Of a stretch of DNA of 20,846 nucleotides, positions 6,768 through 13,612 are shown in pieces (positions within the stretch are counted from its first letter, which is position 1; each line of letters begins with the position of its first letter). The notes under the pieces are model-generated. The model saw only the letters and a program-made list of their open reading frames with translations. It was not told where the DNA came from and made no database searches. The stretch lies in assembly GCA_038065755.1 (NCBI GenBank), contig JBBTQJ010000008.1, positions 1 to 20,846 of the forward strand. Direction: 5' to 3'. This stretch comes from JBBTQJ01 sp038065755. GTDB lineage: Bacteria > Patescibacteriota > Minisyncoccia > Minisyncoccales > Staskawiczbacteraceae. A program made the translations under genes and the position numbers.

Positions 6768-8105
6768 CTAATCAAATTTTAAATTAATCATAATGGCTTT
6801 TTGGCTTTTTGGAGATTTCGTTACCCAAAAGGGCCAAAGGTTAACTTTAACCTTAGAAACCTTGTCTCCTAAATTATTATTAATGGTTTCGTTTATCTGA
6901 TCTCCTGTTTTCCGCCTTAATAAATATGCCAGGGAATTTTTATCTATATCAGAGTATATTTTAGCAGAAAACTCTATATTAACCGTAATTTTTCCCCCTT
7001 CAATATCTGCCACTTCTGTATTATATGTTGTGTTGATGCTTTCCTCTAATAAAATTTTATAATCTGGCATTTGAGAAATAATATAATCTTTAATAAATTT
7101 TTCTAAGTCTGATTTTTTAAATACAAGACAGCTTGCGCTTGCCTTGGCTGTGTAAATAAACTTATCGGCTGTCACCCCGGCTTTTGTATTGCTTGAACCA
7201 GAAACTATTTCAGAAGAAATAGCGCCGTCAGCTAAAATATAATCTTCTGAAATTTTGCTTTTTAAAAAATTCTCTACATCTTTTAGTGCTTTTTCGTTTA
7301 AAAATTCCTTTGCGGACTGAATATCGTCTTCTGTGATTTTTTTTACCGCGCTAGCAAATCCTCCGCTCATTGGCGTCTTTGATTGGGCGTATATGCAGTA
7401 ATAATAAACAGTGCCTGCAAATTTCGGCACAGAAAAATTAGCCGGTTTTATATTAAAGCTTTCGCCTCCTTCTGCGGCTTCAACTTCTATGTCAACTGAG
7501 CCCGGAATTATTTTTCCTCCGCTTTTTACGGCTGAGGGCACCGTGGCCTTTGATAATATTTTAAAATATTTATTGGAGTCAGAAATAAAATGCGTGCCAA
7601 TTTTCAATATAACCGGCTTAAAAAAATCGCACTTATTATAAATTGTGATAGTTCCGCCCGCTTTCCCTTCGTTTGAACCGTTGCCGGTAGCCAAAAATTC
7701 TTCTGAAGATTCAATTTCGTCTTTTAAATATTGGGCTGGAATAACTTTATTGTCAAAATCAGCTAAAACAACAGAAGTATCCGCGATTATTGTTTCTTTA
7801 AAGCTTAAAAGGTCTGTTTTGGGCCAAATACTTACTTCGGCTTTAGGCAGTTTGAAAAACAAATATATCAGCAATATTGCTAAAAATATTACAGCTCCAA
7901 CTGAAAATTTCTTTAATAAAATACGGTTATTATTTTTTATGCCCTTGGTTTTCTTTTTGCGTTTTGCTGTTGGGCCTTTTAAGGCGCGCTTCTTTCTTTC
8001 TTTTTTGCCTCGCCCCAATGCCTTTTTCTCTAAAAAATCTTCTATTTTTTCTTGATCCTGGTCAACTAATTTTGGAGGCTTGATGTCGTATATTTTTTTA
8101 GCCAT
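6768..8105 (-). CDS. Membrane-anchored baseplate J/gp47-like protein
   Basis: A 445-residue protein with a cytoplasmic, strongly basic N-terminus (Lys/Arg-rich at about 31-66), one transmembrane helix (about 68-84, SVGAVIFLAILLIYLFF) and a large exported beta-rich region. The segment GKAGGTITIYNKCDF followed by GTHFISDSNKYFKI, GKIIPGSVDIEVEA, GESFNI and FAGTVYYYCIYAQSKTPMSGGF matches the pattern I know from proteins annotated 'baseplate J/gp47 family' in Parcubacteria. These are cell-envelope proteins of unknown function, possibly related to contractile or pilus-like surface machines. It begins 19 nt after alaS and is probably co-transcribed with it. The function is inferred from family resemblance only. 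Confidence 0.75.
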   Translation of the reverse strand: MAKKIYDIKPPKLVDQDQEKIEDFLEKKALGRGKKERKKRALKGPTAKRKKKTKGIKNNNRILLKKFSVGAVIFLAILLIYLFFKLPKAEVSIWPKTDLLSFKETIIADTSVVLADFDNKVIPAQYLKDEIESSEEFLATGNGSNEGKAGGTITIYNKCDFFKPVILKIGTHFISDSNKYFKILSKATVPSAVKSGGKIIPGSVDIEVEAAEGGESFNIKPANFSVPKFAGTVYYYCIYAQSKTPMSGGFASAVKKITEDDIQSAKEFLNEKALKDVENFLKSKISEDYILADGAISSEIVSGSSNTKAGVTADKFIYTAKASASCLVFKKSDLEKFIKDYIISQMPDYKILLEESINTTYNTEVADIEGGKITVNIEFSAKIYSDIDKNSLAYLLRRKTGDQINETINNNLGDKVSKVKVNLWPFWVTKSPKSQKAIMINLKFD

Positions 8106-8124
8106 ATTATTTTAAATTTTAAAT

Positions 8125-9915
8125 TTATTCTAGTGTGGCTTTGATTCTTCTTATTCCCGAAGAAGAGCTTTCTTCTTTTTGTATTTTAAAATGCCCTAAA
8201 ATTCCCGTTCTTTCAACGTGGGGCCCTCCGCAAATTTCCCTGCTTACTGTTTCTTCACCCTGGCCAATAGTATAAACCTTAACCATCTGGCCGTACTTTA
8301 ATTCAAAAACTCCCATAGCGTTTAATTCTCTGGCTTTTTCCAAAGTCACTTCTTCAAAGCTTACGGGCAGGTCTTTATTTATTATACCATTTACAAATTC
8401 TTCTGTCTCTACTATTTGTTCTTTTGTCATTTTTTCTTTATATGAAAAATCAAAACGCAACCTTTCGGCTGTAATATTGCTTCCTTTTTGAACAACATTT
8501 TCTCTTAATACTTTTCTCAACCCAGCCAGCATTATATGGGCAGCTGTATGCAGTTTTGTAGTTTGAAAACTTGCGTCAGCCAAACCTCCCTTAAACATTC
8601 CGGCCGAAGCGGTCCTTGAAAGCTCTTGGTGTTTTTCCAACTCTTTTTTAAATTCTTCAACATCAATTTTTATGCCTCTTTCTTCTGCCAGCTCTTGTAA
8701 AATTTCTATCGGATATCCGTATGTTTGATATAAATTAAAAGCATCTACGCCAGATATTGTCTCCCCGTTCTTTATTTTAAATTCTGCCAGCCTTCCAAAC
8801 TCTCTTAATCCGCCTTCTAACGTTCTTTCAAATTTTTCCGATTCTTGTCGCACAATAAAAATAACGCCCTCTTCGTTATTGGCTAATTCGGGGTAGGCCT
8901 CTTTATAAATTAAAACAATTGATTTTATTAAATAAATTAAAAAATTCTCCGGCATCTGCAAAGCTTTTCCATATCTGATTGCTCTTCTTAACAGTCTTCT
9001 TAAAATATACCCTCGCCCGATATTTGAAGGCTCAACTCCCGCAGACGCCAAAAATACAGACGCTTTTATGTGGTCGGCGATTATTCTGAATTCTTTTTTG
9101 TTATCTTCGTATTTTTTATGAGACAACTCTTCAATTTTTTCTATGATCGGCAAAAACAAATCTGTTTCATAAACATTTTCTTTTCCGTTTAAAACAGCGA
9201 TTGTTCTTTCCAGCCCCATTCCAGTATCAACGTTTTTTTGGCTGACCCCCATATAGTTTCCGTTTTCATCTTTTGCATATTGCATAAAAACATCATTCCA
9301 TATTTCCACCCAACCTGCCTGCGCAGACAGGTTTTTATCTTCCGGATCAAAAATTTTGGGGGACCTGATGCCGTTTGGTTTCCAGTAAAACATTTCTGTA
9401 TCCGGCCCGCACGGCCCTGTTTTTCCGGCCGGGCCCCACCAGTTGTCTTCTTTTTGCAAAAAAACAATTCTTTCTTTTTTAATTCCTAATTTTTCCCAAA
9501 TTTTTGCCGATTCTTCGTCTTTTGGCGCGTCAATATCGCCTGCAAAACAAGAAACCGCCAGTCTTTCCAGGGAAATTTTTAATTCTTTTGTTAAAAATTC
9601 AAAACTCCACTTTATTGCATCTTCTTTCCAGTAATCGCCCAAAGACCAATTTCCCAGCATTTCAAAAAAGGTTAAATGCGCATCATCGCCAACGTTGTCG
9701 ATATCAACTGTTCTTATGCATTTCTGACAGCTGGCCAATTTGTTTCCTTCGGGATGCTTCTGGCCCAGCAAATAAGGCACCAGAGGATGCATTCCGGCTG
9801 TGGCGAACAAAACAGTCGGGTCATTTTCCGGAACCAAAGAAGCCGAAGGAATTACCTTATGCCCCTTTTTCTCAAAAAATTCCAAAAATTTCTGCCGCAA
9901 TTCAGCTGATTTCAT
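8125..9915 (-). CDS. alaS: Alanyl-tRNA synthetase, C-terminally short
   Basis: AlaRS charges tRNA-Ala. The aminoacylation domain is complete (LFATAGMHPLVPY, then FFEMLGNWSLGDYW, then DTGMGLERT near 230-240). The editing domain holds the zinc/hydrolytic motifs HTAAH (about residue 458 from the longer start) and CGGPH (about 564). The protein ends right after the SSSGIRRIKA segment, so the linker/oligomerisation region and the C-Ala domain of full-length enzymes (~875 residues) are absent. I choose ATG 9915 (596 residues); ATG 9921 would add only Met-Ile. A palindrome-encoded NLSAQAG stretch interrupts the region before the conserved VEIWN motif. It has a weak own promoter and follows a terminator. 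Confidence 0.95.
   Translation of the reverse strand: MKSAELRQKFLEFFEKKGHKVIPSASLVPENDPTVLFATAGMHPLVPYLLGQKHPEGNKLASCQKCIRTVDIDNVGDDAHLTFFEMLGNWSLGDYWKEDAIKWSFEFLTKELKISLERLAVSCFAGDIDAPKDEESAKIWEKLGIKKERIVFLQKEDNWWGPAGKTGPCGPDTEMFYWKPNGIRSPKIFDPEDKNLSAQAGWVEIWNDVFMQYAKDENGNYMGVSQKNVDTGMGLERTIAVLNGKENVYETDLFLPIIEKIEELSHKKYEDNKKEFRIIADHIKASVFLASAGVEPSNIGRGYILRRLLRRAIRYGKALQMPENFLIYLIKSIVLIYKEAYPELANNEEGVIFIVRQESEKFERTLEGGLREFGRLAEFKIKNGETISGVDAFNLYQTYGYPIEILQELAEERGIKIDVEEFKKELEKHQELSRTASAGMFKGGLADASFQTTKLHTAAHIMLAGLRKVLRENVVQKGSNITAERLRFDFSYKEKMTKEQIVETEEFVNGIINKDLPVSFEEVTLEKARELNAMGVFELKYGQMVKVYTIGQGEETVSREICGGPHVERTGILGHFKIQKEESSSSGIRRIKATLE
9312..9333. repeat. REP-like 22-nt palindrome inside the alaS coding sequence
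   Basis: AACCTG, C/T, CTGCGCAG, A/G, CAGGTT: 10 of 11 pairs match with no spacer. It encodes Asn-Leu-Ser-Ala-Gln-Ala-Gly plus the first base of the next Trp codon, directly before the conserved VEIWN motif. Its GC content is far above the surrounding sequence. Confidence 0.7.
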
Positions 9916-9921
9916 TATCAT

Positions 9922-9950
9922 ATTTTACATCAAAAAATATTTCCGCGCAA
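9922..9950 (-). promoter_or_regulatory. Possible promoter of alaS
   Basis: TTGCGC (9950-9945), a 17-bp spacer and TAAAAT (9927-9922). The -35 is poor (3 of 6), the -10 good (5 of 6). The -10 ends 6 nt before ATG 9915, the same geometry as the other candidate leaderless promoters here, which supports that start. Confidence 0.4.
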
Positions 9951-9956
9951 TATTCC

Positions 9957-9979
9957 AAAAAACGTCTTTCTGACGTTTT
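9957..9979 (-). terminator. Terminator after the YkuK-like gene
   Basis: An 8-bp stem AAAACGTC/GACGTTTT (9959-9966 with 9972-9979) with a 5-nt loop is followed on the minus strand by further T residues (T6 in all). It lies 17 nt past the stop codon and before alaS. Confidence 0.65.
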
Positions 9980-9996
9980 GTTTTATATTTTGTGTT

Positions 9997-10527
9997 TTAT
10001 GTATAGCGGTCGGCTACAACCGAGGCCGCAAATGACTGAGGTTTTATTTTTGGTTCAAAGCCGTTGCTTCGTATCAGCCCCACTACTTCTTTTACCATTT
10101 CTTTTGTTTTCCCCTGCTCGCCCACATCAGCATGAATATATTGAAATTGATAATTAAACGATGGCGTGGCTTTGCCAAATTCTTTTTCTAGGGTTTCTCT
10201 TAAAGACAAAGCTAATTCGCAAGATAAATAAACTTCCTGCAAAATTCTGTTTTTCCAATTAATGTTGGCAAATTTTTTTAAAAAGTTATCGGGATAGCGC
10301 ATTTTTTTTAAAAAAAATCTGCCTCCAGCCCCTGTTCTTAACACAACAATGGCTATTGGGAAAAATGGCTTGTCTGAAGACGGAGAATCGCATCCAACCA
10401 CAATATCATAAAAAAACTCAGGCTGTTCCTGAATATAGTTATAAATTTCTTTAATAACTTCGCCAAATTCCAAATTACCCAAGCTTGGGCTAAAAAAATG
10501 TCCGCTATTTACTATTTCGTCGTTCAT
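9997..10527 (-). CDS. YkuK/DUF458 family RNase H-like protein
   Basis: A 176-residue protein resembling Bacillus subtilis YkuK. Visible family features are VGCDSPSSD near residue 43 (first acidic residue of an RNase H-like fold), FPIAIVVLRTGAGGRFFLKK, a QEVYLSCELA helix, YIHADVGEQGKTKEMVKEVVGLIRSNGF and the C-terminal IKPQSFAASVVADRYT. YkuK-type proteins are predicted nucleases; the substrate is not known. I take ATG 10527 as the start; an in-frame TTG at 10557 would overlap the promoter. It has its own promoter and terminator, so it forms a single-gene unit between tpiA and alaS. Confidence 0.85.
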   Translation of the reverse strand: MNDEIVNSGHFFSPSLGNLEFGEVIKEIYNYIQEQPEFFYDIVVGCDSPSSDKPFFPIAIVVLRTGAGGRFFLKKMRYPDNFLKKFANINWKNRILQEVYLSCELALSLRETLEKEFGKATPSFNYQFQYIHADVGEQGKTKEMVKEVVGLIRSNGFEPKIKPQSFAASVVADRYT

Positions 10528-10536
10528 AACAAGTCT

Positions 10537-10565
10537 ATTGTGGCAAAAAAACAACAACGTGTCAA
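10537..10565 (-). promoter_or_regulatory. Promoter of the YkuK-like gene
   Basis: Perfect -35 TTGACA (10565-10560), 17-bp spacer, -10 CACAAT (10542-10537, 4 of 6). The ATG is 9 nt beyond the -10, so the transcript should be nearly leaderless. The -35 abuts the tpiA stop codon. Confidence 0.6.
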
Positions 10566-11318
10566 TTATTCTGCAGATTTGACTATTTTTACAAATTCTT
10601 CCGCTTTTAAAGAAGCTCCGCCAACAAGCAATCCGTTGGCTCTTGCTTCTTTAATGTATAAGCCCGAATTTTCGCTTTTTACGCTTCCGCCATAAAGAAT
10701 TTTTATATTATCTGCTGTCTGCCTGTTATAAATATCCGCCGCTATTTTTCTAATATATAAAACAGAGCTCATTGTTTCGTCTACAGAACAATTGTTTCCC
10801 GTGCCTATTGACCATACCGGCTCGTAAGCAATAGCTATTTTTTTAACTTGGTCTTTAGAAATACCGCTTAACCCCTCCCTTAGTTGTTTTTCTAAAACGT
10901 CCGACTTTTTTCCGTTGTCTCTTTCTTCTGCTGTTTCGCCTATGCAAAAAATAATTTTTAATCTCGCCCCTATCGCCATTTTTATTTTTTTATTGATAAT
11001 CTTGTCTGTTTCTTTAAAATATTTTCTGCGCTCAGAATGGCCTAAAATAACATAACCAATTTTTAAATCATAAAGCATTAAAGCAGAAATTTCGCCTGTA
11101 AAAGCTCCTTTTTCTTCAAAAAAACAATTTTGTGCCCCCAATAAAACATTGCCTTGTTTGGCGCCAGATAACAAGAGTAAATACAAAAAAGGAGGGCAAA
11201 CAACAACTTTTGTTTTTTTTATTTTTTTAATCCCCTTTTTAATCTCATTAAGGTTTTTTTTTGCATCAGCCAATGTTTGGGGATTCATTTTCCAATTTGC
11301 CACAATTAAATTTCTCAT
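10566..11318 (-). CDS. tpiA: Triosephosphate isomerase
   Basis: TIM interconverts dihydroxyacetone phosphate and glyceraldehyde 3-phosphate in glycolysis. All catalytic parts are visible in the 250-residue product: NWKMNP at the N-terminus (catalytic Lys), ILGHSERR (catalytic His), AYEPVWSIGTGN (catalytic Glu and loop 6) and the phosphate-binding LYGGSVKSENS and LLVGGASLK near the C-terminus. ATG 11318 gives the standard MRNLIVANWKMN start; a TTG four codons upstream is rejected. A 44-nt palindrome ends 19 nt before this ATG, which suggests regulation or a terminator in the leader. No clear sigma70 promoter was found directly upstream, so it may be read through from the PaaX/Cas2-like gene. 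Confidence 0.96.
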   Translation of the reverse strand: MRNLIVANWKMNPQTLADAKKNLNEIKKGIKKIKKTKVVVCPPFLYLLLLSGAKQGNVLLGAQNCFFEEKGAFTGEISALMLYDLKIGYVILGHSERRKYFKETDKIINKKIKMAIGARLKIIFCIGETAEERDNGKKSDVLEKQLREGLSGISKDQVKKIAIAYEPVWSIGTGNNCSVDETMSSVLYIRKIAADIYNRQTADNIKILYGGSVKSENSGLYIKEARANGLLVGGASLKAEEFVKIVKSAE

Positions 11319-11337
11319 AAAAAATTTCAAAAATTTC

Positions 11338-11381
11338 AGACAATCATAATAGTTCGCGATCGCTAACTATTATGATTGTCT
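11338..11381. repeat. 44-nt near-perfect palindrome between the PaaX/Cas2-like gene and tpiA
   Basis: 21 of 22 pairs match with no spacer, centred on GCGATCGC at 11356-11363; the single mismatch is 11355/11364. It ends 3 nt from the stop codon of the PaaX/Cas2-like gene and 19 nt before tpiA. It could be an operator or, as RNA, a strong hairpin with a T-rich downstream flank. It shares 29 of 36 positions with the palindrome at 11967-12002. Confidence 0.85.
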
Positions 11382-11384
11382 AAA

Positions 11385-11933
11385 TTAAACAATGTTAAAT
11401 ATTTTTTTTAAATGAATTTCATTGTCTATTGCATTAAGTGTACCAAAGCGGACGTATTTTCTCAAGTTGTAATATTCAATTACAAAATTTATTTCATCTT
11501 CGCATTGGTATGGAAATACAAAAACGCTTTTTTGCAATTCATAAAATCCCAATTCTTTTATTTTCCACCTTAACGCGTCTCTGCTCTTTTTAATTTTTTC
11601 TGGTATATCAAAAATAACTAATCTCCACTTGCCGTCCCAATTTTTCCGATCAATTGTTATTTTATCAAAATTATATTTTAAGGCTTTTATTTTGCCTTTA
11701 TTTGTTAATAAAATAGAAACCGATCCGTCGTCATTTTCTTTTTTGCTTATTGTTTTAGACTGATAGAGTTTTCTTATTTCATTTCTTAATTCCTCATTAG
11801 ATATTCTTTTCCATTCTTTGCTCGCGCTTTTTAAAATTTTCCACGGATGTCTGGGGCTATAAGAAAAGCTTAACGCTGCTCCGGCTAAGAGAAACAATAA
11901 AATTTTTTGAGAAAGAGGGCTTAAAGATTTCAT
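11385..11933 (-). CDS. PaaX-like protein with Cas2-fold C-terminal domain and N-terminal hydrophobic segment
   Basis: A 182-residue protein in three parts. Residues 9-24 are hydrophobic (QKILLFLLAGAALSFS), a possible membrane anchor. Residues about 45-90 look like a winged helix (EELRNEIRKLYQ, then ISKKENDDGSVSILLTNKG). Residues about 98-165 match the Cas2-like domain of PaaX-type regulators: WDGKWRLVIFDIPE with D109 at the Cas2 catalytic position, then ALRWKIKELGFYELQKSVFVFPYQC. Such proteins are often annotated as Cas2 in CPR genomes, but there is no CRISPR array or other cas gene here, so regulation is more likely than spacer acquisition. Two related palindromes bracket the gene and one overlaps its promoter. 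The start ATG is 6 nt from a good -10. Confidence 0.8.
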   Translation of the reverse strand: MKSLSPLSQKILLFLLAGAALSFSYSPRHPWKILKSASKEWKRISNEELRNEIRKLYQSKTISKKENDDGSVSILLTNKGKIKALKYNFDKITIDRKNWDGKWRLVIFDIPEKIKKSRDALRWKIKELGFYELQKSVFVFPYQCEDEINFVIEYYNLRKYVRFGTLNAIDNEIHLKKIFNIV

Positions 11934-11939
11934 TGTTTA

Positions 11940-11968
11940 ATTATAACAAAAATAAATTTTTCAAGCAA
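11940..11968 (-). promoter_or_regulatory. Promoter of the PaaX/Cas2-like gene
   Basis: TTGCTT (11968-11963), 17-bp spacer, TATAAT (11945-11940) with TGT directly before it (extended -10, consensus). The ATG is 6 nt beyond the -10, so the predicted +1 is the A of the start codon. The upstream edge of the -35 overlaps the palindrome at 11967-12002. Confidence 0.7.
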
Positions 11969-12002
11969 TCACAATCATTCACGATCGCGAACCATTGTGA
12001 TT
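11967..12002. repeat. 36-nt imperfect palindrome upstream of the PaaX/Cas2-like gene
   Basis: 15 of 18 pairs match, centred on CGATCG at 11982-11987. It touches the -35 box of the following gene, a typical operator position, and resembles the palindrome at 11338-11381 (29 of 36 positions after aligning centres). Confidence 0.8.
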
Positions 12003-12057
12003 ATTAAAATATAAATATAGGTGGAATAAATAGATGGAAATAAAAGATAAGTAAAAA

Positions 12058-12128
12058 ACAAAAAAGCCCCTGATATTATCGCGAGCGTCATGTTAAGTAA
12101 AAAAAATTATTGATGTTATCTCGGGCTT
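12058..12128 (-). terminator. Possible structured terminator after map
   Basis: AAGCCC/GGGCTT (12123-12128 with 12064-12069) closes a 53-nt loop and is followed on the minus strand by a broken T-tract (TTTTTTG then TTTTTT). Inside are two 16-nt direct repeats (12071-12086 and 12111-12126, 13 of 16 identical). It lies 36 nt after the map stop. The rest of the 231-nt gap holds the palindrome and promoter at 11940-12002 and nothing else recognisable. Confidence 0.4.
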
Positions 12129-12164
12129 ATATAGTGAGGTTTCTGTTTTTAGAATTTAAAAAAA

Positions 12165-12911
12165 TTATAGTTCTGTCAATATTTTGGGGCCGTGTTTGGT
12201 TATAGCTATTGTGTGTTCAAAATGGGCTGTTATGGAATTATCTTTTGAGGAAAATCCATAGCCGTCTTTGGTTTTTTTAATTTGCCAGCTCCCCGCTGTT
12301 GCCATGGGCTCTATGCAAATTACCATTCCTTCTGAAAGTTTTTGGCCATCGCCCCTTTTGCCAAAATTGGGAATTGCCGGGTCTTCGTGAATATTTTTTC
12401 CAATGCCATGCCCGCATAAATCCCTGATAACAGAAAAACCCTGGCCCTCAACATATCTTTGAACGGTGTTTCCTATGTCTCCAATAGTGTTTCCTATTTT
12501 TGTTTTTTTAATTCCTCTTTTTAAAGCTTTTCTGGCAACCATAATAAGCCGTTTTGCCTCAAAAGAGGTTTTTCCAATTGCGATTGTTTCAGCCATGTCT
12601 GTGTGATAACCTTTGTAAAAAACGCCAAGGTCTAAACAAACAACGTCGCCCTCTTTTAAAATTCTTGAAGAAGGGAGGCAGTGCACAACTTCTTCATTTA
12701 TTGAAATACATATAGAGTGGGGAAAGCTGTGATATCCCTTAAAAGATGGCGTTGCTCCGTATTTTAAAATAAGAGCCTCGCAGGCCCTGTCTAGATCAAT
12801 GGTGGCTATTCCGGGCTTTGCCAGATTTTTTATTTCTTTCAAAACTTTTGCCAAAATCTTGCCGCCTTCTTGCATTATTAAAATTTCTTTTTGTGATTTT
12901 ATGGTAATCAT
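12165..12911 (-). CDS. map: Methionine aminopeptidase type I
   Basis: MetAP removes the initiator methionine from nascent proteins. The five metal ligands of the pita-bread fold are visible: Asp in VVCLDLGVFYKGYHTDMAET (both Asp residues), His in CGHGIGKNIHEDP, Glu in GMVICIEPM and Glu in AHFEHTIAI. The 248 residues match short type Ia enzymes with no N-terminal zinc finger. The order secY-adk-map is the conserved spc-operon tail. It begins 8 nt after adk and is followed by the possible terminator at 12058-12128, ending the long ribosomal transcript here rather than continuing to infA. Confidence 0.96.
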   Translation of the reverse strand: MITIKSQKEILIMQEGGKILAKVLKEIKNLAKPGIATIDLDRACEALILKYGATPSFKGYHSFPHSICISINEEVVHCLPSSRILKEGDVVCLDLGVFYKGYHTDMAETIAIGKTSFEAKRLIMVARKALKRGIKKTKIGNTIGDIGNTVQRYVEGQGFSVIRDLCGHGIGKNIHEDPAIPNFGKRGDGQKLSEGMVICIEPMATAGSWQIKKTKDGYGFSSKDNSITAHFEHTIAITKHGPKILTEL

Positions 12912-12919
12912 TAAAAAAA

Positions 12920-13612
12920 TTATTTTACTGCTTCCAGAACGTCTTTAAAAACATCTGCTACCGTCTGTTCTCCGTTTATTTTTTTAACAGATATACCCTC
13001 TTTATCAATACAATTTACCACGGGATATGTTTGCTCGGCAAAAACTTTCAGCCGATTTTTTATGGTTTCAGGATCATCAAGACTTTTTCTTCTTACAAGT
13101 TTTGAGCCGTCAAGCGGACAGTTATTAAGACCTTCTGTTTCTTTATTAAACAAAATTGAGTGCCTTATCAGCTCGCAAATACGCCTATGCGAATTTCTGA
13201 AAATTGTTGTTTCTGCTAAAATTTCAAGCAAGACAAATTTTATATTTTCCTGCCCATAAAGCTCTTTTAAAAGGGGTATCTCCTTTTCAGCTTCATAAAC
13301 AGTTCTTGGAGAACCGGAAAAAATAATTGATTTTCCCTGCAGGGCTAGCTCTTTTATCTTTTCCGCCATTAAATTCACCACAAAAGGCGGACTATTAAGT
13401 TCGCCCGCTTCCCAACGTTTTTTTTCGTCTTCAACTTTAAAATCTTGTCCGTCTACATTAAAAACTTTATCTGGAGCTTCGTTTTGAAAACAAGCTTCAA
13501 TAACTTTACTTGATTCAAAATGATAATATCCCAATTTATCAGATAAGAGCTCGGCCTGGGTTCCTTTGCCAGCCCCCGGAGGCCCGAATAATATAATAAT
13601 CTGTTTTTGCAT
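12920..13612 (-). CDS. adk: Adenylate kinase-like NMP kinase, divergent
   Basis: Between secY and map, where adk is expected, lies a 230-residue P-loop kinase. The Walker A motif GPPGAGKGT (residues 10-18) is intact. The LID region has RRIC, NCPLDG and RRKSLDDPETIKNRLKVFAEQTYPV, with only two of four cysteine positions kept as Cys (the last is Asp, which occurs in other Adks; the second is lost). The NMP-binding side departs from the norm: the usual TGD-x-LR after the P-loop is ESSKVIE, lacking the AMP-binding Arg, and DGFPR is SGSPR. Position and length support a nucleotide kinase; preference for AMP is not assured. Confidence 0.85.
   Translation of the reverse strand: MQKQIIILFGPPGAGKGTQAELLSDKLGYYHFESSKVIEACFQNEAPDKVFNVDGQDFKVEDEKKRWEAGELNSPPFVVNLMAEKIKELALQGKSIIFSGSPRTVYEAEKEIPLLKELYGQENIKFVLLEILAETTIFRNSHRRICELIRHSILFNKETEGLNNCPLDGSKLVRRKSLDDPETIKNRLKVFAEQTYPVVNCIDKEGISVKKINGEQTVADVFKDVLEAVK

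Noticed and set aside
9238..10157. Long plus-strand open frames opposite alaS and the YkuK-like gene
   Set aside because: They lie entirely opposite well-supported genes, show no family features and reflect codon bias of the true strand.
10528..10557. TTG start for the YkuK-like gene
   Set aside because: It falls in the promoter spacer; ATG 10527 is better placed relative to the -10.
11338..11381. Simple Rho-independent terminator of the PaaX/Cas2-like gene
   Set aside because: Possible, but the following T-tract is interrupted, the symmetry extends to the exact centre with no loop, and a related site lies upstream of the promoter, where a terminator for this gene has no role.
11385..11933. 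Cas2 of a CRISPR-Cas adaptation module
   Set aside because: The C-terminal fold looks Cas2-like, but there is no CRISPR array, cas1 or other cas gene in the window, and the winged-helix part fits PaaX-type regulators better.
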